A model generated the notes under the pieces. That model had not been told where the DNA came from. It searched no databases and worked only from the letters and a program-made list of their open reading frames with translations. The translations under genes and the position numbers were made by a program. A stretch of 64,000 nucleotides of DNA. Origin: Daphnia carinata (Eukaryota > Arthropoda > Branchiopoda > Diplostraca > Daphniidae). This document shows positions 37,174 to 49,790 of this stretch, piece after piece. The stretch's first letter is position 1, and each line of letters starts with the position of its first letter. The stretch spans positions 1,240,001 to 1,304,000 of the forward strand of contig NC_081339.1 in the NCBI RefSeq assembly GCF_022539665.2. The letters are read 5' to 3'.

Positions 37174-37245
37174 AGGGCCAAAAGACGTTTATTGGCCCAA
37201 CAAAAGACGTCCTTAGGCCCAACCAAAAGACGTCTTTAGGCCCAC
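37174..37245. repeat. 22-23-bp tandem repeat, about 3.3 units
   Basis: Units share GGCCCAACAAAAGACGTC with small changes. The array directly follows the tRNA-like piece and may be the body or tail of the same SINE-like element. Confidence 0.75.
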
Positions 37246-37246
37246 G

Positions 37247-37690
37247 TCACCGTACAAAAAACTTACAAAAGCCCTCTTTTATCCCTGGTTTGGCGGTCAT
37301 AAAAACCAGAATTGGTCCCCTATCGGACCATTCTGAGACGTTTTTATTACGGTAGGCACAGTCCCGTTGACTAGGACAAAAAAGGTCCTGTACCAACCGA
37401 CATTTAACGCTATATGCATCGTCTGTTGGTAATGATAAGCTGGTAATTTGATCGCCATTACCATTTTCAACTAGAGCTCTTGTATTAGACATTTGTTGCT
37501 TGGTTAAAATTTTTTGTTGTCGACGATATTGACGAGTTGTATTACTAGGATCATCCTTTCGAGCAATTAGGCCGACAGAAAAATGCTTCATTTCTATAGC
37601 AATACTGGCAGGATTATTGCTACTATTCGTAGACATTGTATTATTAGCTTTGAGTACGCTCCAATGTGTTTGCATTAAGTTGCTGGACAT
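37247..37690 (-). CDS. Hypothetical 147-aa protein
   Basis: An open frame with an ATG at 37690 and an Asn/Ser-rich N-terminus (STNSSNNPASIAIEMKHFSV), then a central RQYRRQQKILTKQQ basic-polar segment and CPSQRDCAYR. No domain is recognised. In another frame upstream on the same strand lie exon-like pieces, VPDHEFRVGRAVMKA (37818-37862) and DNTFLKKHVQLLKKKFGP (about 37705-37758), joined by a GT/AG intron. The former is preceded in frame by TAG at 37868. This may be the end of a multi-exon gene that is partly broken, or a chance frame. Confidence 0.3.
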   Translation of the reverse strand: MSSNLMQTHWSVLKANNTMSTNSSNNPASIAIEMKHFSVGLIARKDDPSNTTRQYRRQQKILTKQQMSNTRALVENGNGDQITSLSLPTDDAYSVKCRLVQDLFCPSQRDCAYRNKNVSEWSDRGPILVFMTAKPGIKEGFCKFFVR

Positions 37691-37870
37691 TTTTCACCGG
37701 GCCAAATTTCTTCTTTAACAGTTGTACATGTTTCTTAAGAAAAGTGTTGTCTTCTGTGCAGATATTAAACAAAATAATAACAGTTCAACGATATAATGAT
37801 GAAACAACAACTTTGTACATACCTGCTTTCATTACTGCTCGACCAACTCTAAATTCATGATCGGGAACCT

Positions 37871-39047
37871 AGTTTTCATAGACGTTTTCATTCCAATTAT
37901 TTTTCTTTTTCTTGTGTCTCTGCAAAGAAAAATAAAGAAAAAGATGATTGAATATCTGAATTATTCCATGAATGAAATGTTAACTGCTTACTGAATGGTG
38001 AACACTGACTTGATGTTATCGAAGAATGCACTGTCGCTACTTTTCCACTTAATCTTTCTGGAAGAGTATGTTATAAATGAATCCCAATGTTCCATCACCA
38101 GCAATACAGTCATTTTCGATTCATTCAAATAAAACTACGGGAAATAAAACATTATTCGAAGATTTTTCCATCTCTGAAGAATAACGTAAATTATTGCAAA
38201 ATGTTTTTGATTACAATTTAATTGATTACTTGGAATACCTTTCTGAATCACGAAAGAAATTATGTTCATAAGCTAAGGCTTTAAATACTAGGAACCAAGT
38301 GATTGATGACCCAATCCCACCATACGTTAAATGTTTAGTACATTGTTGTATATGAAGCACGAGACAGAACTGAAAATCTTTTGGTGCTAAATACTGCTAT
38401 CCCAAAATTGCATTTTAATTTCAAAAGCATGATATGTTTTAAGATACCTAATGTTTTATAAGTTAAGTTTTGGTAATTTTCAAGAACTCCTGAACAAATA
38501 ATAACTTAATTATCAACAGCAACAAAAATTTTGATATTTGAATTTTGATTAAAGTTGCTGTGAAAAGACAACCAAAGCTTGTAGCATACTATTAGAAAGT
38601 AATCCGTGAGGAATACATCGAATTTTATTCCAGCGTTCTTGTATTGTAAATTATGTACATCACGTTCAATTATATTTAACATTACCTTCCGCTATTTTCT
38701 AACGATGAATCTTCGTAAGAACGAGAAAAAACTGTTAATTAAATGTAACTGTTAATAAAATTTTTCAGAATTGTTTAATATTTTTTTTCATAGGCCCTCC
38801 GTCTAACCATTAGAGTAGATAGAGATATTGCAGTTGAGTTTCAAATACCAGATTCCACTCAGACAATATTGCATCAGGAAACTGTAAATGGTCATCGACA
38901 AAAAAACGATTCAAGAAGAACCGTTTTGCGGCAGTGCACGAAACTTCATACCAAGCTTCTGATGCAGTTTTAAAAGATGTTTCTAGTATCCCACAACTGG
39001 AAACGTCAAATTACACTATAGACAACGAAAAATCTGGGGAAGGATTG
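37871..39047. other. Intergenic, nothing recognised
   Basis: AT-rich sequence without coding structure or repeats that I can identify. Confidence 0.4.
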
Positions 39048-39235
39048 GCGGTGAAATAGAACTGAAACGAAATAGGACTGGAGAAATAGGACTGAAAAGT
39101 TCCGGTCCTATTTCTCCTTGGCATTTGTCCTATTTCTCCTTAGAGATAGTCCTATGTCATTAACTTTGTTCCAATGGGAACGATGAGTCTCCAATCCGGT
39201 AGGCAATATATTGCGCAAGAGCATCGGCTTATGGG
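39048..39235 (+). repeat. Dispersed hairpin repeat (AATAGGACTG family), copy 1
   Basis: Several GAAATAGGACTG motifs and their reverse complements alternate, followed by TTTGTTCCAATGGGAACGAT and CTCCAATCCGGTAGGCAATA. The same order is found at 44466-44755. It abuts the minisatellite element at 39.24 kb. Confidence 0.75.
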
Positions 39236-39239
39236 ATAG

Positions 39240-39970
39240 AGACAGTGGTACCCCCCGTCATAAGTACCTAGAGGTTTCGACAGACCTACACCCAAAAACG
39301 ATATACCTACCCCGACAGACTTACCCTTACAGAAAATGGAAAAAACATCTCCTGTCAAAGCTACCCCGACATATGTACCCAATAAGAAATTAGAAAACGC
39401 TCCCGTCACAACTACCCCTTTAAAAATTTATTTTTTAAAAGCCGTCTTGTCTACCCATTTGTTTAACTGAGACCGACAAGCCTACCCCTTCGCTGAACAC
39501 TGATCGACATACCTACCTCTCCGATTAATACAGTCCGACATACAAACCCCTTTGATTAATACAGTCCGACACACCTACCCCTGCGGTTAATACACTCCGA
39601 CACACCTACCCCTGTGGTTAATACACCCCGACACACCTACCCCTTCTGTAAAAACAATCCGACTTACCTACCCTTCGTTTAATAGAGCCCTACGCACCTA
39701 CCCATTTGTTACAGGACTTTTTAAAAATGTATTTAGACTGGTTTCAGTCTACCTCTGGTAAGCAGCATCCATTTTTAATCATCTTTTTGCTCATAAGATA
39801 AGATGAGGAAACAAGATGATTCCGCTTACCCTATTGTTTTCATTAATTGATCAGCTTTAATATTTTTATAATACTATGAATTAGATTACAAAATATTCAA
39901 TGAAGATTTTCCCTGCCTAGTTTCTATTCTAACCACCGTCTCCAAACGACCAAATTTTTCTGTTTCTATA
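39240..39970 (+). repeat. Dispersed minisatellite element, copy 2
   Basis: The lead-in AAGTACCTAGAGGTTTCGAC, about nine 31-bp units (39440-39715) and the exit TATTTAGACTGG match copy 1. The tail beyond (39790-39940: GATCAGCTTTAA, then ATTCAATGAAG, then CACCGTCTCC) matches copy 3 in inverted orientation. Confidence 0.8.
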
Positions 39971-42229
39971 CATACCATATTACCCCGTTTCCATAAATAA
40001 GTCTAAAACTCAAAGCGGAACTGGGAAAACTGATAGAAAGGATTGTTTTGTTTTGTTTTGTATATTATGTGAATTAAACTTAGTAATAACCTAAACGAGA
40101 CAGAAGAGGCAAAGAAGGTGGAGGAGTTGGTGGGGACTCCTGTCGTCGAATGTTTGTTTCCCTTTCGTGGCATTGCTAAGACTTCTTTTATTCCTTTCTG
40201 AATCTGTTGTCGAAAAGTCTTCCATCTCTAAAGCCGATTTGCATTACGCTTTTCTTCTTGGCATTATCTGAACGACGAATTATATTGAAAAATCAATAAT
40301 AAATGACCAACCATGAAATGGGTACTGTTGCAACCCATGGGTCGTCGTTGCTTTCCAAAATAAGAAAATTCTCGGCCATCCTGATTGACCAGAGTTTTCC
40401 TTTGTCGAGAGTTTCGCAATCCAGTTTGCTACCTAGTAGCCTGCTCTACAACGGAAACCACAAAGTTCTTAGCCTGTACCATGTCGCATGCTGATGTGTT
40501 ATTAAGTGTTCCGCACAATTTATTTCGATTTGATCGATTATTAAGCACACAACTTTGCTTTTACCCTATTTATTTGCGGAATCCTATACCCTATTATTGC
40601 CGAATCCAAATCATTGTGCGTAGCACATTCCATAGGGTAGAGCGTAAAACTGACAACATATCGTGTTAATTTTCGAATTTGAATGCAAGGCATTAGGTGA
40701 ATTTCAAAAAATATCTTATCATTTGGCATAAGAACATCGATAAATTTTTGTGATATATCGGTATCGTAATATTCAAGGCATACACCGATAATCAACATCA
40801 CTACAGAAAAACTACAATTGTTTCTCGTGACATTGCATGCTCATATCATAGATATGACTAGATAAGACCACTGGTTCGTGGTATGTCGTGGAATCTGCAC
40901 TTTCGATGGTTTGGTGCATCGGCAACCTTAATGTCGACGTGGGAACAGGACTATTCCTTTCAGGACTCCAGTGATGACAGGCGGATTATTTGTAATTGGC
41001 AGAGATTATTTTTGAAAAGATTAGAACATACGACGACCAAATGGATATTTGGGATGGTGTGAACATTGAAATGTCTTTATGAATTTTGGCAGTGTGGTGG
41101 TCGAGTAGAAACGTCGCCATGTAGCCATGTCGCTCACGTATTCCAGAAATCGAGTCCTTACACCTTTTCCAGTTGGAGTGAATGAAATATTCAAATCTTG
41201 CTCGAGATGCGCTAGTATGGATGGACGAATGGAAAGAATTCTTTTTCAAAATGAACCCTGCAGCCAACCACCTTCGTGATGCCCAGTCCATTCGGTCACG
41301 CCTTGCATTGCGTGGTACAGTACCTACACAAAGTTTCCGGACAGCCGAGAGCGGCTTATGGAAAAACCGCTTTTTGTAAAATTCGCAGGAAATACAATAA
41401 TTGTCTGGTGCAGATGATTCTTCGAATGAATTTGTTCGCAAAGAAAAGTTTTATATAGGTTTTTTTTACGAATTTTCAATTTTTTAACGGCAAATTTTTA
41501 TTCCTAAAAAATTTGCGCTATCTTTCCAACCCGCATAGTTGCCGAGTTTCCTATTTATCTACTTTTAAATCGGAGCGGAAAATATTCAGCTTCTACGGTG
41601 GCAGCAGTAGCCACTATAGGCTCTAAAAAATATTTTCCGACGAATCGCTTTGTGTCGATGATTGAGACGGTGAAGCTCCTGCCATAGCGCGATCTGGATT
41701 TAGCAAGCAATTATGGTACCATAATTTGAGAACCAACGCCATTGTTAATAGTGATTCCGGCCGAATGTTTGTCCAGCTCGCGCCCGCCAGAAACTCCAGA
41801 AGAGATTTCCGTTCATAATTGCGATGGTTCGTAGGAACAGCAGTGGACTCTACCAGACCCGCGCATGCTCAACGAATTCGCGTGCTCCTCCCAACGCCGC
41901 CTCACGTCCTGCCTTATGTCGCCTACATTAACAAATGTGAATTAGGTGTTAACTTACCTTCGGTAAGGCATAAGGTGATATCTAAAGCCGTTCCATACTC
42001 AAACCTGAGGCTCAGCTCTTGCTTGAAGTCGAAGAGCGAGGGGGAGAAAATTGAGCATTCTATGAACTAGATGGCGTTCTTCTCTACTTGGCTCTGCGAA
42101 CGTGCCCCGTTCATGCATGTGCTATCTGTTAGGTGACAAGTATTCTCAAAACCCAAAGTTGAGCAGTTATCAACTAAATCGGATATCGCAACGAAACTAA
42201 AGACTACGGAATACGGGTCGAAGGAGAAA
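39971..42229. other. Intergenic, no supported gene
   Basis: A TTTTG repeat (about 3 units) lies near 40047. An open minus frame at 40986-41441 lacks an ATG and domains. Nothing else is supported. Confidence 0.4.
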
Positions 42230-42520
42230 GAACTAGCCTGATCAACGACCTTATATCTACGTCTGGTAACATTTCTTTTCCATAGTGGACGAGTAGCCCG
42301 AACCAACAAGAAGCAGTCTTCTACTGCCCTCTCGACAACTGAAGCAAACTACATATCTACTTGTGAAGTTGCATAGGATGTTGCCTAGCTGAGTTATCTA
42401 CTTAAAGACTTCATCAGAACTGAAAGTCAACTTGTTGACATATTTACTCAGACGCTGGCACCATAAACTTTTGATGAGGTGAGAAGGAGGATCAGTGTAG
42501 GCAAGCTATCTGATTAAACC
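42230..42520 (+). mobile_element. Ty1/Copia fragment, end of RNase H
   Basis: Plus-strand codons read NKKQSSTALSTTEANYIST, the well-known SKKQxxVALSTTEAEY region of Copia RNase H, then LLKDFIRTESQLVDIFTQTL and FDEVRRRISV, the usual Copia C-terminus. In-frame stops (near 42377 and 42394) and a missing stretch show it is dead. Confidence 0.7.
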
Positions 42521-42939
42521 CTTTTTCTTCTCTTCTTATATTCTAACCAATATTGCACTAACACAAAAGGATGCTGTTTAGCCTCGGTATTTTTGTTTTT
42601 CCCTTTTCCCTTTCGTCTGCTACTGTAAATTGTCAAGAGCTTCTGTCGCACACTTCTACTTATATAATCGTTGCTGCAAGTGGTAAACTTCTGTAGCGTA
42701 TGTAATAGTTGTACAAGTTGTACAAGTTAGAACTGTAAGTTATTATTTGTAGTATTACTTGTAGGGTAGTTGCGGCAACACAATTGTTGTCATTCTGCGT
42801 CAGAAAAACTTATCCAGGGTTTCTCCCATAAGTCGGCTTATTATCATTTTTCCTGCCCACAATTCCCAAACGAACCAAAAGGCATAAATAGTCTCGTTCG
42901 TCCTTTCAAATTAATAAATAACAGTATGGAGACGGTAAC
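42521..42939 (+). other. Possible 3' LTR remnant of the Copia fragment
   Basis: It lies directly after the Copia C-terminus, contains a direct repeat TTGTACAAGTTGTACAAGTT (42710-42730) and AATAAATAACAG near 42910. LTR ends were not identified. Confidence 0.25.
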
Positions 42940-43530
42940 CTGAACAGGAATTTTCTAGGAACTTTCTTCATTGAATACTTTCCAGTTTGTCTTTGTAACC
43001 CCTTTCATAGCATCATAAAATATTGTTAAAGCTGATCAAATAATACAAACAGTATGGTATCTTACATTGAAATAATATCTTGTTTCATTACCTTATCTTC
43101 TTACAGAACAAAAGATGATTAAAAATGGGTGCTTCTTATCAGAAGTACAGCTAAGAGAATCTAAATACAGAATATAAAAAAGTCTGTAACAAATGAGTAG
43201 GTGTGTCGGGCTAAATTGATCGTAGGGGTAGGTAAGTCGGATTTTTAAAAACGAAGGGGAAGGTTTGTCGGGCTGAACTAAACGAAGGGGTAGGTGTGTC
43301 GATCAGCTTTCAACAAAGGGTTAGGTATGTCGGTCTGTATTAATCGATGGGGTAGGTGTGTCGTCCGGTTTCCAAAGAAGAGGTAGGTATGTCGGACAGC
43401 TTTAATTGAAGGGGTTGGTGTGTTGTTCAATTTCCATCAAGTGGTAGGTATGTCGGACTGTGTTAATCGAAGCTGTGTCGATCAATTTTAAACGAACGGG
43501 TAAGTATGTCTGTCTTACTTCAGGGGCCCA
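42940..43530 (-). repeat. Dispersed minisatellite element, copy 3 (inverted)
   Basis: Read on the minus strand it repeats the unit array (43190-43525) and the TTTTTAATCATCTTTTGTTC exit and the GATCAGCTTTAA tail of copies 1 and 2. Copies 2 and 3 face each other across about 3 kb. Confidence 0.8.
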
Positions 43531-44465
43531 TCAGAGCTACTACTACTACTAGGTACAAGAAATGAACATTAGAGTAAAAGAAAACACCTTATTTTAATTA
43601 TCAATCCGTTTGACATTTACCAAATACACTTTATCAACAGCAGACAGCAATACTTAATTTGACGACGTATCAAACAGGACAGTGACATACGTCCTTGAAA
43701 AATGAAAACAATCCCAAGTTAGTTTTTTCACAAGCACTTGTTTTTTTACAAAAAAGTTAAAAACAATAAATGGCGGTCAATTGTTATTTTGACAGGGGCA
43801 TTAGTTAAGGAGCATTAGTTAGACGGAGGCATTATTTTGGAGGACAAGAGTCAAGGGGAACTGTAGGAAAGTCGAGGAAGAGGGGACATTTGTCAAAGGA
43901 TGCAATCGTTAAGATGCCGTCATGGGCATCTTTATTTTATAAGTATTTTGTCAAGCTATTTGGAATCACAAGGAACCGTCTGATACACTTCCATCAGATC
44001 CACAGGCACAACTTGTAATTGAATGAAAATTACTAGATTAACCATCAAAATGACAATAAAAATTTATTACCTGGTGGTGCATTTTTTTTGCATACCCAAA
44101 ATGAGGAATAATGACCCTCTAAAGAGGTTCAAACTCAGGAGCTGGAAAAATGATTGGGACACAGAATTCCATTTATCTTTGGCTGCAACATGATCATCGT
44201 CAGGCGTAACACTGCGAGCCCAGTGAAACCCACATCCGACGATGCTCCATTAAGCCCGTCATCCAGCCAATAAAATTTTAAGTTTTACTTTTCTTATTGT
44301 CAAAATAAGTTGTCCTACAAAGAAAAAGCGGAAATTTAACCACGTTTGAATTTAGCACTAGAAGGTGTTTTTATTTCGAGTTCACTATTTACTATGAAAG
44401 TTGGGGAAAAAAATCTATGGGTGGATATCTTCTTAATTAAAATGATTCATTTTCGATTCTATTGC
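43531..44465. other. Intergenic with (CTA)n microsatellite
   Basis: A short CTA repeat lies at about 43535-43552. No coding or RNA gene is recognised. Confidence 0.4.
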
Positions 44466-44755
44466 ATGGAAAAGATAAAATTAGCGGTGAAATAAGACTG
44501 AAACGAAATAGGACTGGAGAAATAGGACTAAAAATTTCCAGTCCTATTTCTATAGGAGAAAAAGGACTGAGAGAAATAAGACTGACTTTTAAAATATTTT
44601 AGGACAGTAATATTTCTCCATGATATCAGTCCTATTTCTCCACAGCATTAATCCTATTTCTTCTTCGAGATGGTCCTATTCCTTTTACTTTGTTCCAATT
44701 GGAACGATGAGCCTCCAATCCGGTAGGCAATATATTACGTAAGAACGCCGGCTTA
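44466..44755 (+). repeat. Dispersed hairpin repeat (AATAGGACTG family), copy 2
   Basis: Same motif order and right end (CTCCAATCCGGTAGGCAATA) as 39048-39235, but with a longer centre holding extra AGTCCTATTTC units. The two arms could form a strong hairpin. Confidence 0.75.
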
Positions 44756-46444
44756 CATCCATTTTCCTTTTTAAAAAAACGATGGTGTTAACTCTTTAGT
44801 TAAATGGTTCACAAGCTTTTTTTTCTTATCCTATTCTTTTTTTAATTGCAGGAGAACATGAACTATATTGTATTTAAAGAGTTCATTTAACAATATACTA
44901 TTTGGCATACTGCAGAAATATTTATTACTTACAGTGCACTTTATGTGGTCACAACCAACTTTTCCAATTGCACTAATATTTTACCCATACAGCTATCGTT
45001 GCATTCTATACAGCTCTTACATATTCTGATTTTGCTCTAATAGTATTTTATTAAATGAACTCTATTAGATGCAACATATTTCATGTTCCCCAGAAATTTA
45101 AGTTAAAATAGGATAAGAAATAAATGAAATTTTCCTACTCGCCGATAGGGCATTTTTACTTGAAGAAAGTGGTCGGATTTTTTTGGAACATACTGTATAT
45201 AAATCATCATCTATGTATACTGTATTATTGGAGTATGCTTCTACTATTTTTTTCATAGTCTATATAATTTGAAGTCAATTTTCTGTTATCTCCTTATTTA
45301 AATAATCTAAAATCTAATAGCACTCTCCCACCTAGCGAGTATTTTTTATTCGCGCATTGGTTGTCTTGTTCTCTTTATTGCTTTCATGATTTTTCATTTA
45401 CTAGGGGGACACGTTGAAAACTATACGTAAGCATTAAGTTCAATTACCAACTTAATCAGATGAATAGTTAAATGTTCCTGAGTAAGCAGTAAGAAATTTG
45501 TTAATAGAACATTGAAATTTCAACCGTGAGTAAATAATAACGGGTATTAATTGTCTAACACTGAACTGAATTACAATGAAGAAATAAAAAATTTTCCAAT
45601 ATATCTCCCAATCTGAGTGATCTGCGTTACAAGTATCTTTTAGCAATGTTGTTAATGTATATTTAACCTTTCTGTGTCTCCATTGCCAGTGTAACGAAAT
45701 CATAAAATGTATCTCAGAAAATTCTCTCTTTGCTTCATTAATTTACTTTACAAAATATATACTTGAAAAGTATAAGACATGCGATGTCCATGATCGATAA
45801 ATAATTTAATTAATCTTTGTTTTAGCTGCGATTGGCTATATTAAATAACTGGGGCATGGCGCTATTCATTCCCCGGAATTTGGACTAATCGCGCAAGCGA
45901 CTCACAATTGAGTCACATATGCGTCACGCCAATCCAGGATAGCGCTGTTTTAATAAGAAACCCAAACCCTATAAAAGAATATCCTTTTGTTTTCCAGTTT
46001 TAGTCTTATCAGTCTTTTTATTCTTAACAGTGTCATCAGCCGCATCATACTTTCCAGTCGTTTTCAGCACACTATCTCAGTTCTTATTTCAGTTTCCCTT
46101 AAATTTGTCAGTTTTCTTAATGGAAATATTTTACTTTAGTGATCAATTACTTTTCAGTTTATTATTAACAGTTCTTGCAGCTTTTAAGTCATCGAATTTA
46201 TAAAGACCCACTGGTTCCGTATTCATCCCGATTTACGCTTTCTCATATGTCCATCTTGTGGTGACGCACGCTAAGCCAGAATTGACTTATTCTCTTTGAT
46301 TTTCCAGTTTCCCATTTGTATTTCATATTCCTGTATCGGTTCTTCTCTATAATTTTATGTGCCAATCTAGGAAAATATATTCGACATATTGGAAAAATGT
46401 GTTCTTTTTATTCATAATTGTCTTCATTCGTAAAGTCATTCAAC
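44756..46444. other. Intergenic; TATA-like site near 45970
   Basis: CCTATAAAAG at about 45968 is followed by several CAGTTTT motifs and could be the promoter part of an old LTR or leader preceding the gag-like remnant at 46.4 kb. No LTR ends were found. Confidence 0.3.
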
Positions 46445-46800
46445 CGAGAGGGAGAATGATTTACGTGATGATAGCAGGGATCTTTCGGATCCCACTACAA
46501 ATGACGCAAAAATTATAACTGATGGGTCTACACTATTGTGTACCTGTATTCACACCAATTGTTCCCGAAGTGCCCGTTAGCCAATCTGATAAGGAACCTG
46601 CAAAAGATGAAGTAAAGTCAAGGAATTATACACTGAACCCGCGCCTGTAACAAATGAACGTCAGGATTGTAGGACTGCAGAGAAGGCAGCTAAGCCAATT
46701 AAAACATTTGCTTCACCCGTTTTAAACACCGAAATAGGCACAGATAAAACAGAGTTAGGAAAACTGAGATCAAGTCCTGGGCATGGGGAAAAGGTACAAT
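46445..46800 (+). mobile_element. Retrotransposon gag-like remnant, part 1
   Basis: A broken frame reads NDLRDDSRDLSDPTTNDAK and then LLCTCIHTNC, with further polar segments and stops. The composition resembles the N-terminal region of a retroelement Gag; this is a weak call. Confidence 0.3.
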
Positions 46801-46969
46801 ATTGAAGACACACCTGCAAAAAACTAAGGCCTATGGAACTGATCTCTCACAGTCGGAGACTGCCGACTCAGAATTATAGATATGCTGCGAAAGGCCTAGT
46901 ATTGGAAGGTACCAGCGTGATCCGCCGTACTATACGGGTACTGTCCTAGTTGGCGGAAATCGGTATGGG

Positions 46970-47640
46970 ATTACCCTAACTCAGAGGAAGGTACACTCTG
47001 TGGGCACACTTGAGTATATGTTGTATATTGAATAGACAAGTGAAGAAGGAAGAAAAAATAGGTTATACTTATATGACGTGGAATGTATACTTGATGGTGA
47101 TGCTGGACCTGGCCGGACAAGGGTGACCGGACGCGGATGGGCTGGTGATCAAAGAACGGGCGGACGCAGTAGCGTAGGCAGCAACACAACGGCGGGAAAG
47201 AAGAAACAAGCAGATTAAATTGTTACCAAGACGGTTAACGCCAACGTCGGTGAAAATTTTGCGTGTGTATTTGCCTGTGCCAATCCGGCCCTTATATACC
47301 CGTACAGAAAAACACCGTTGACTATTTTAACAATTATTTGAACATAAAATTAAATGTTGGTTCAGAGATCGCTGCTGTCCTTCTTTCTTCTGACCGCGGG
47401 ATGATCCTTCTTCCTTACATCTTCAATCTTGCCTTCCCGATGTCTGAAGGGGTTTCCGCTGAGGTTGTGACTTCCTTCCTCTCGTTGGTTTTTAACATCC
47501 GGTTAGGTCTTTTATCGCTAGAGACCGTTCTACATATACGTAGAACCAGTCATCAGATTACAATATTATTTCCCGGCTACCGACTCTTCTTTTTCGATTT
47601 ACCCGGCTCCAGTACCCCTCTTTTCCGTTAACGTTTACTT
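46970..47640 (-). other. LTR-like insertion with promoter motif
   Basis: On the minus strand GGGTATATAAGGGCC (47282-47296) resembles the promoter of the solo LTRs upstream. It splits the weak gag-like remnant on either side. Ends and target-site duplication could not be defined. Confidence 0.25.
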
Positions 47641-47984
47641 CATGTCGTCTTAGGGCGCGTCTCTTATGCTTCACCGGTCTAAACGCAATTCTTCCGCCTG
47701 AAGTTCCTGTCTCTCCGGTTGAAGGGTCTTTCACTCTCTTGGCTCGCTGTGCCTGTTAATTCTTCGGCTGAATTTCTATTTTCTTCGTCTATCGGTTCGC
47801 CTTGTCCTTCCATCGTGTCTTCTTTGTTTGTCCCGGCTTGCGGGTCAGACGTCAGTAAAAGATTCATTCCATTCGATGCTCGGTTAGATCAAGTTTTTCA
47901 AATGTTTATTCTACTCACAAAAAAAAAAGAGTTTTTCAAAAAGAAGAACACAAAACGGATACTTAACTTACTGTCAGTTTTTAT

Positions 47985-48195
47985 CATTTATACAACGAAA
48001 ACAAAATCAACCGGGACAGAATCTTCCAGATACAGACGAACCAGCTGCCGTTCCTAGTACTAACCACCTCGAGCCTCAAATAGAAAGGGACGGATTTCCG
48101 GTGAACAACTCTTGGAAAGAAAATCCACAGGAGCCTGCAGTCTTGAAACATCCGTCGGCTATCCTAAAGTACTTAACGTCAATTTGGGAGTAAGT
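47985..48195 (+). mobile_element. Retrotransposon gag-like remnant, part 2
   Basis: Codons such as DTDEPAAVPSTNHLEPQIE and DGFPVNNSWKENPQEPAVL continue a polar Gag-like frame until a stop near 48190. Assignment is tentative. Confidence 0.25.
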
Positions 48196-48579
48196 ACGAG
48201 TGGATTGACGAAGAGCATGGTAACGAATAGGACGGAGGAACAGGCGACCGAGCTGTCAACGATCTTCAAGACGTATTGCAGTTTCTGATACTCCTGCGCG
48301 GGAATCACTAGGTCGTGCCACTAGTAGGTAGCAAAGAATATCAAGCAAACGCTCAGTCAAATCAAAAGATAGTTGAAACGGTTACCACCATTCAAAATTA
48401 CATTTGCGTATAAATAAGCCAAACAAACAAGTATCGTAGTCTTAATACTTGAATTATTTCTAAAACAGTTTTGCCTTAACTGCTGGGCTTGATGAAAAAC
48501 TACGACTCGGCCATCGCATCGAACTGTGAATATTCTGGGCTGGATTTTGTAAGCTGTATATCGTAGTCCAAACAGAATT

Positions 48580-49480
48580 ACAGAAACTCTGCACTTTTTA
48601 ACTAAGGCCCATTGTAGGGCATAAGTTGCTCCGGATATCCCAAATCCACAAAAAATCGATTCTGTTTGTTCAATACTTGCTTTGCTGGTTCAACTGAACT
48701 GCACAGGGCCACTTGCTGAAGTAATCTACTAGAATAAATTACGTATTTCCTTCAACCTCGAAGAGATCTGTTGCTACTTTCTGGAACGGGGAGTCAGGTG
48801 GCGAATTGGGACAAACGGGCTGCAAAGGGTTTTGATGACAAAACTCCTGACAACAGAGCAACGCTCAACCTGGTTAGTGATCTGTTCTACGTATGATTCC
48901 ACTAGACAGTCATTTTCGCACGCTCTAGACACGTTCATATGTCTAAATGGCCAGTATGCAACTTTTGCCTCACATCTGCTTTTCAACACGTTGGAACTAC
49001 TATTTGTGCGCCCTTCAGAACACGTCCATTATATTAACTTAGATAGCATGTCATGCCTCACAAAACAAAAGGGTTTTGCTGCTGCTGGCCTTCTTCGCTT
49101 GTGTTCCGGCCATCCTATGTACACTGGGTCCTTTGCAGCTTGTAGACTCGAGACTGATTCTGTTGCACGGATAAACTTTTGCAGCGATGTTGCTGAAGGC
49201 ACTACTGAACAAACTACGTGGTTCACGGATTCTTCGCAGACTTGCGGTTGGTCTTCAACACATTCTCTTGTTTCGGGCGCGCTCTATATGTGGTTGCTGG
49301 CCATACAATCTCTTTCTGTGTCATAATTACACGACGTTACCAGAGTTTTCAAATCTAGTAGAAATGAATCTGAAGTTTCACGCTCTTCCTGTTTCCTCGA
49401 CAAGAACTGAAATCTTTCGTTTTGAACTGAAATTTTGTTAGCTTTAAGTGTGAAATTACTGTCAAACTGCTGCATCACTT
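48580..49480 (-). mobile_element. Degenerate Ty3/Gypsy fragments (gag and integrase)
   Basis: The minus strand from 49478 encodes NERFQFLSRKQEERETSDSF and LLDLKTLVTSCNYDTERDCM, matching the common Gag pattern of K02A2.6-type Gypsy elements. Near 48720-48600 VDYFSKWPCAVQLN and later WDIRSNLCP correspond to the integrase core around its DxFSKWP motif. The intervening pol is deleted or unrecognisable and stops are frequent. Confidence 0.55.
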
Positions 49481-49644
49481 ATTTAATTTTTTGCTAGTCT
49501 CCTGGCTCCCCGAAAACAAACGACTCATACACCCTGGCACTCTCAGCTGCAAGGCACGCAATGAGGACGCTCACTTGCACTTTCTCCTCTTCCTTGTCTT
49601 TCTTGGTCGCCTTCGGGTCCCATTCAAATTGTTTTCTCCAGGAA

Positions 49645-49790
49645 AACCATTATGTCGCTTGAGCAACTTGAGCAACAGTTAAACACCACCGATGGACGTA
49701 TGCCGAAATTTCCAATGATTGCTAAGGCATATTTAGATTTACTTCTGACACCATGTAGTAATAGTCCGAAACACACGCTTGCTTGGTTCA
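49645..49790 (+). mobile_element. Possible hAT transposase C-terminal fragment
   Basis: MPKFPMIAKAYLDLLLTPCS resembles the hAT dimerisation segment (FPxLAxxAxxxLxxPxSS). The match is short and there is nothing else of the element around it. Confidence 0.25.

Noticed and set aside
40986-41441. Minus-strand ORF of 151 aa
   Set aside because: No ATG at its start, no domain, no splice context, and overlapping plus-strand frames of similar length.
48832-49326. Plus-strand ORF of 164 aa
   Set aside because: No domain; it overlaps the minus-strand Gypsy gag remnant, which is the better explanation.
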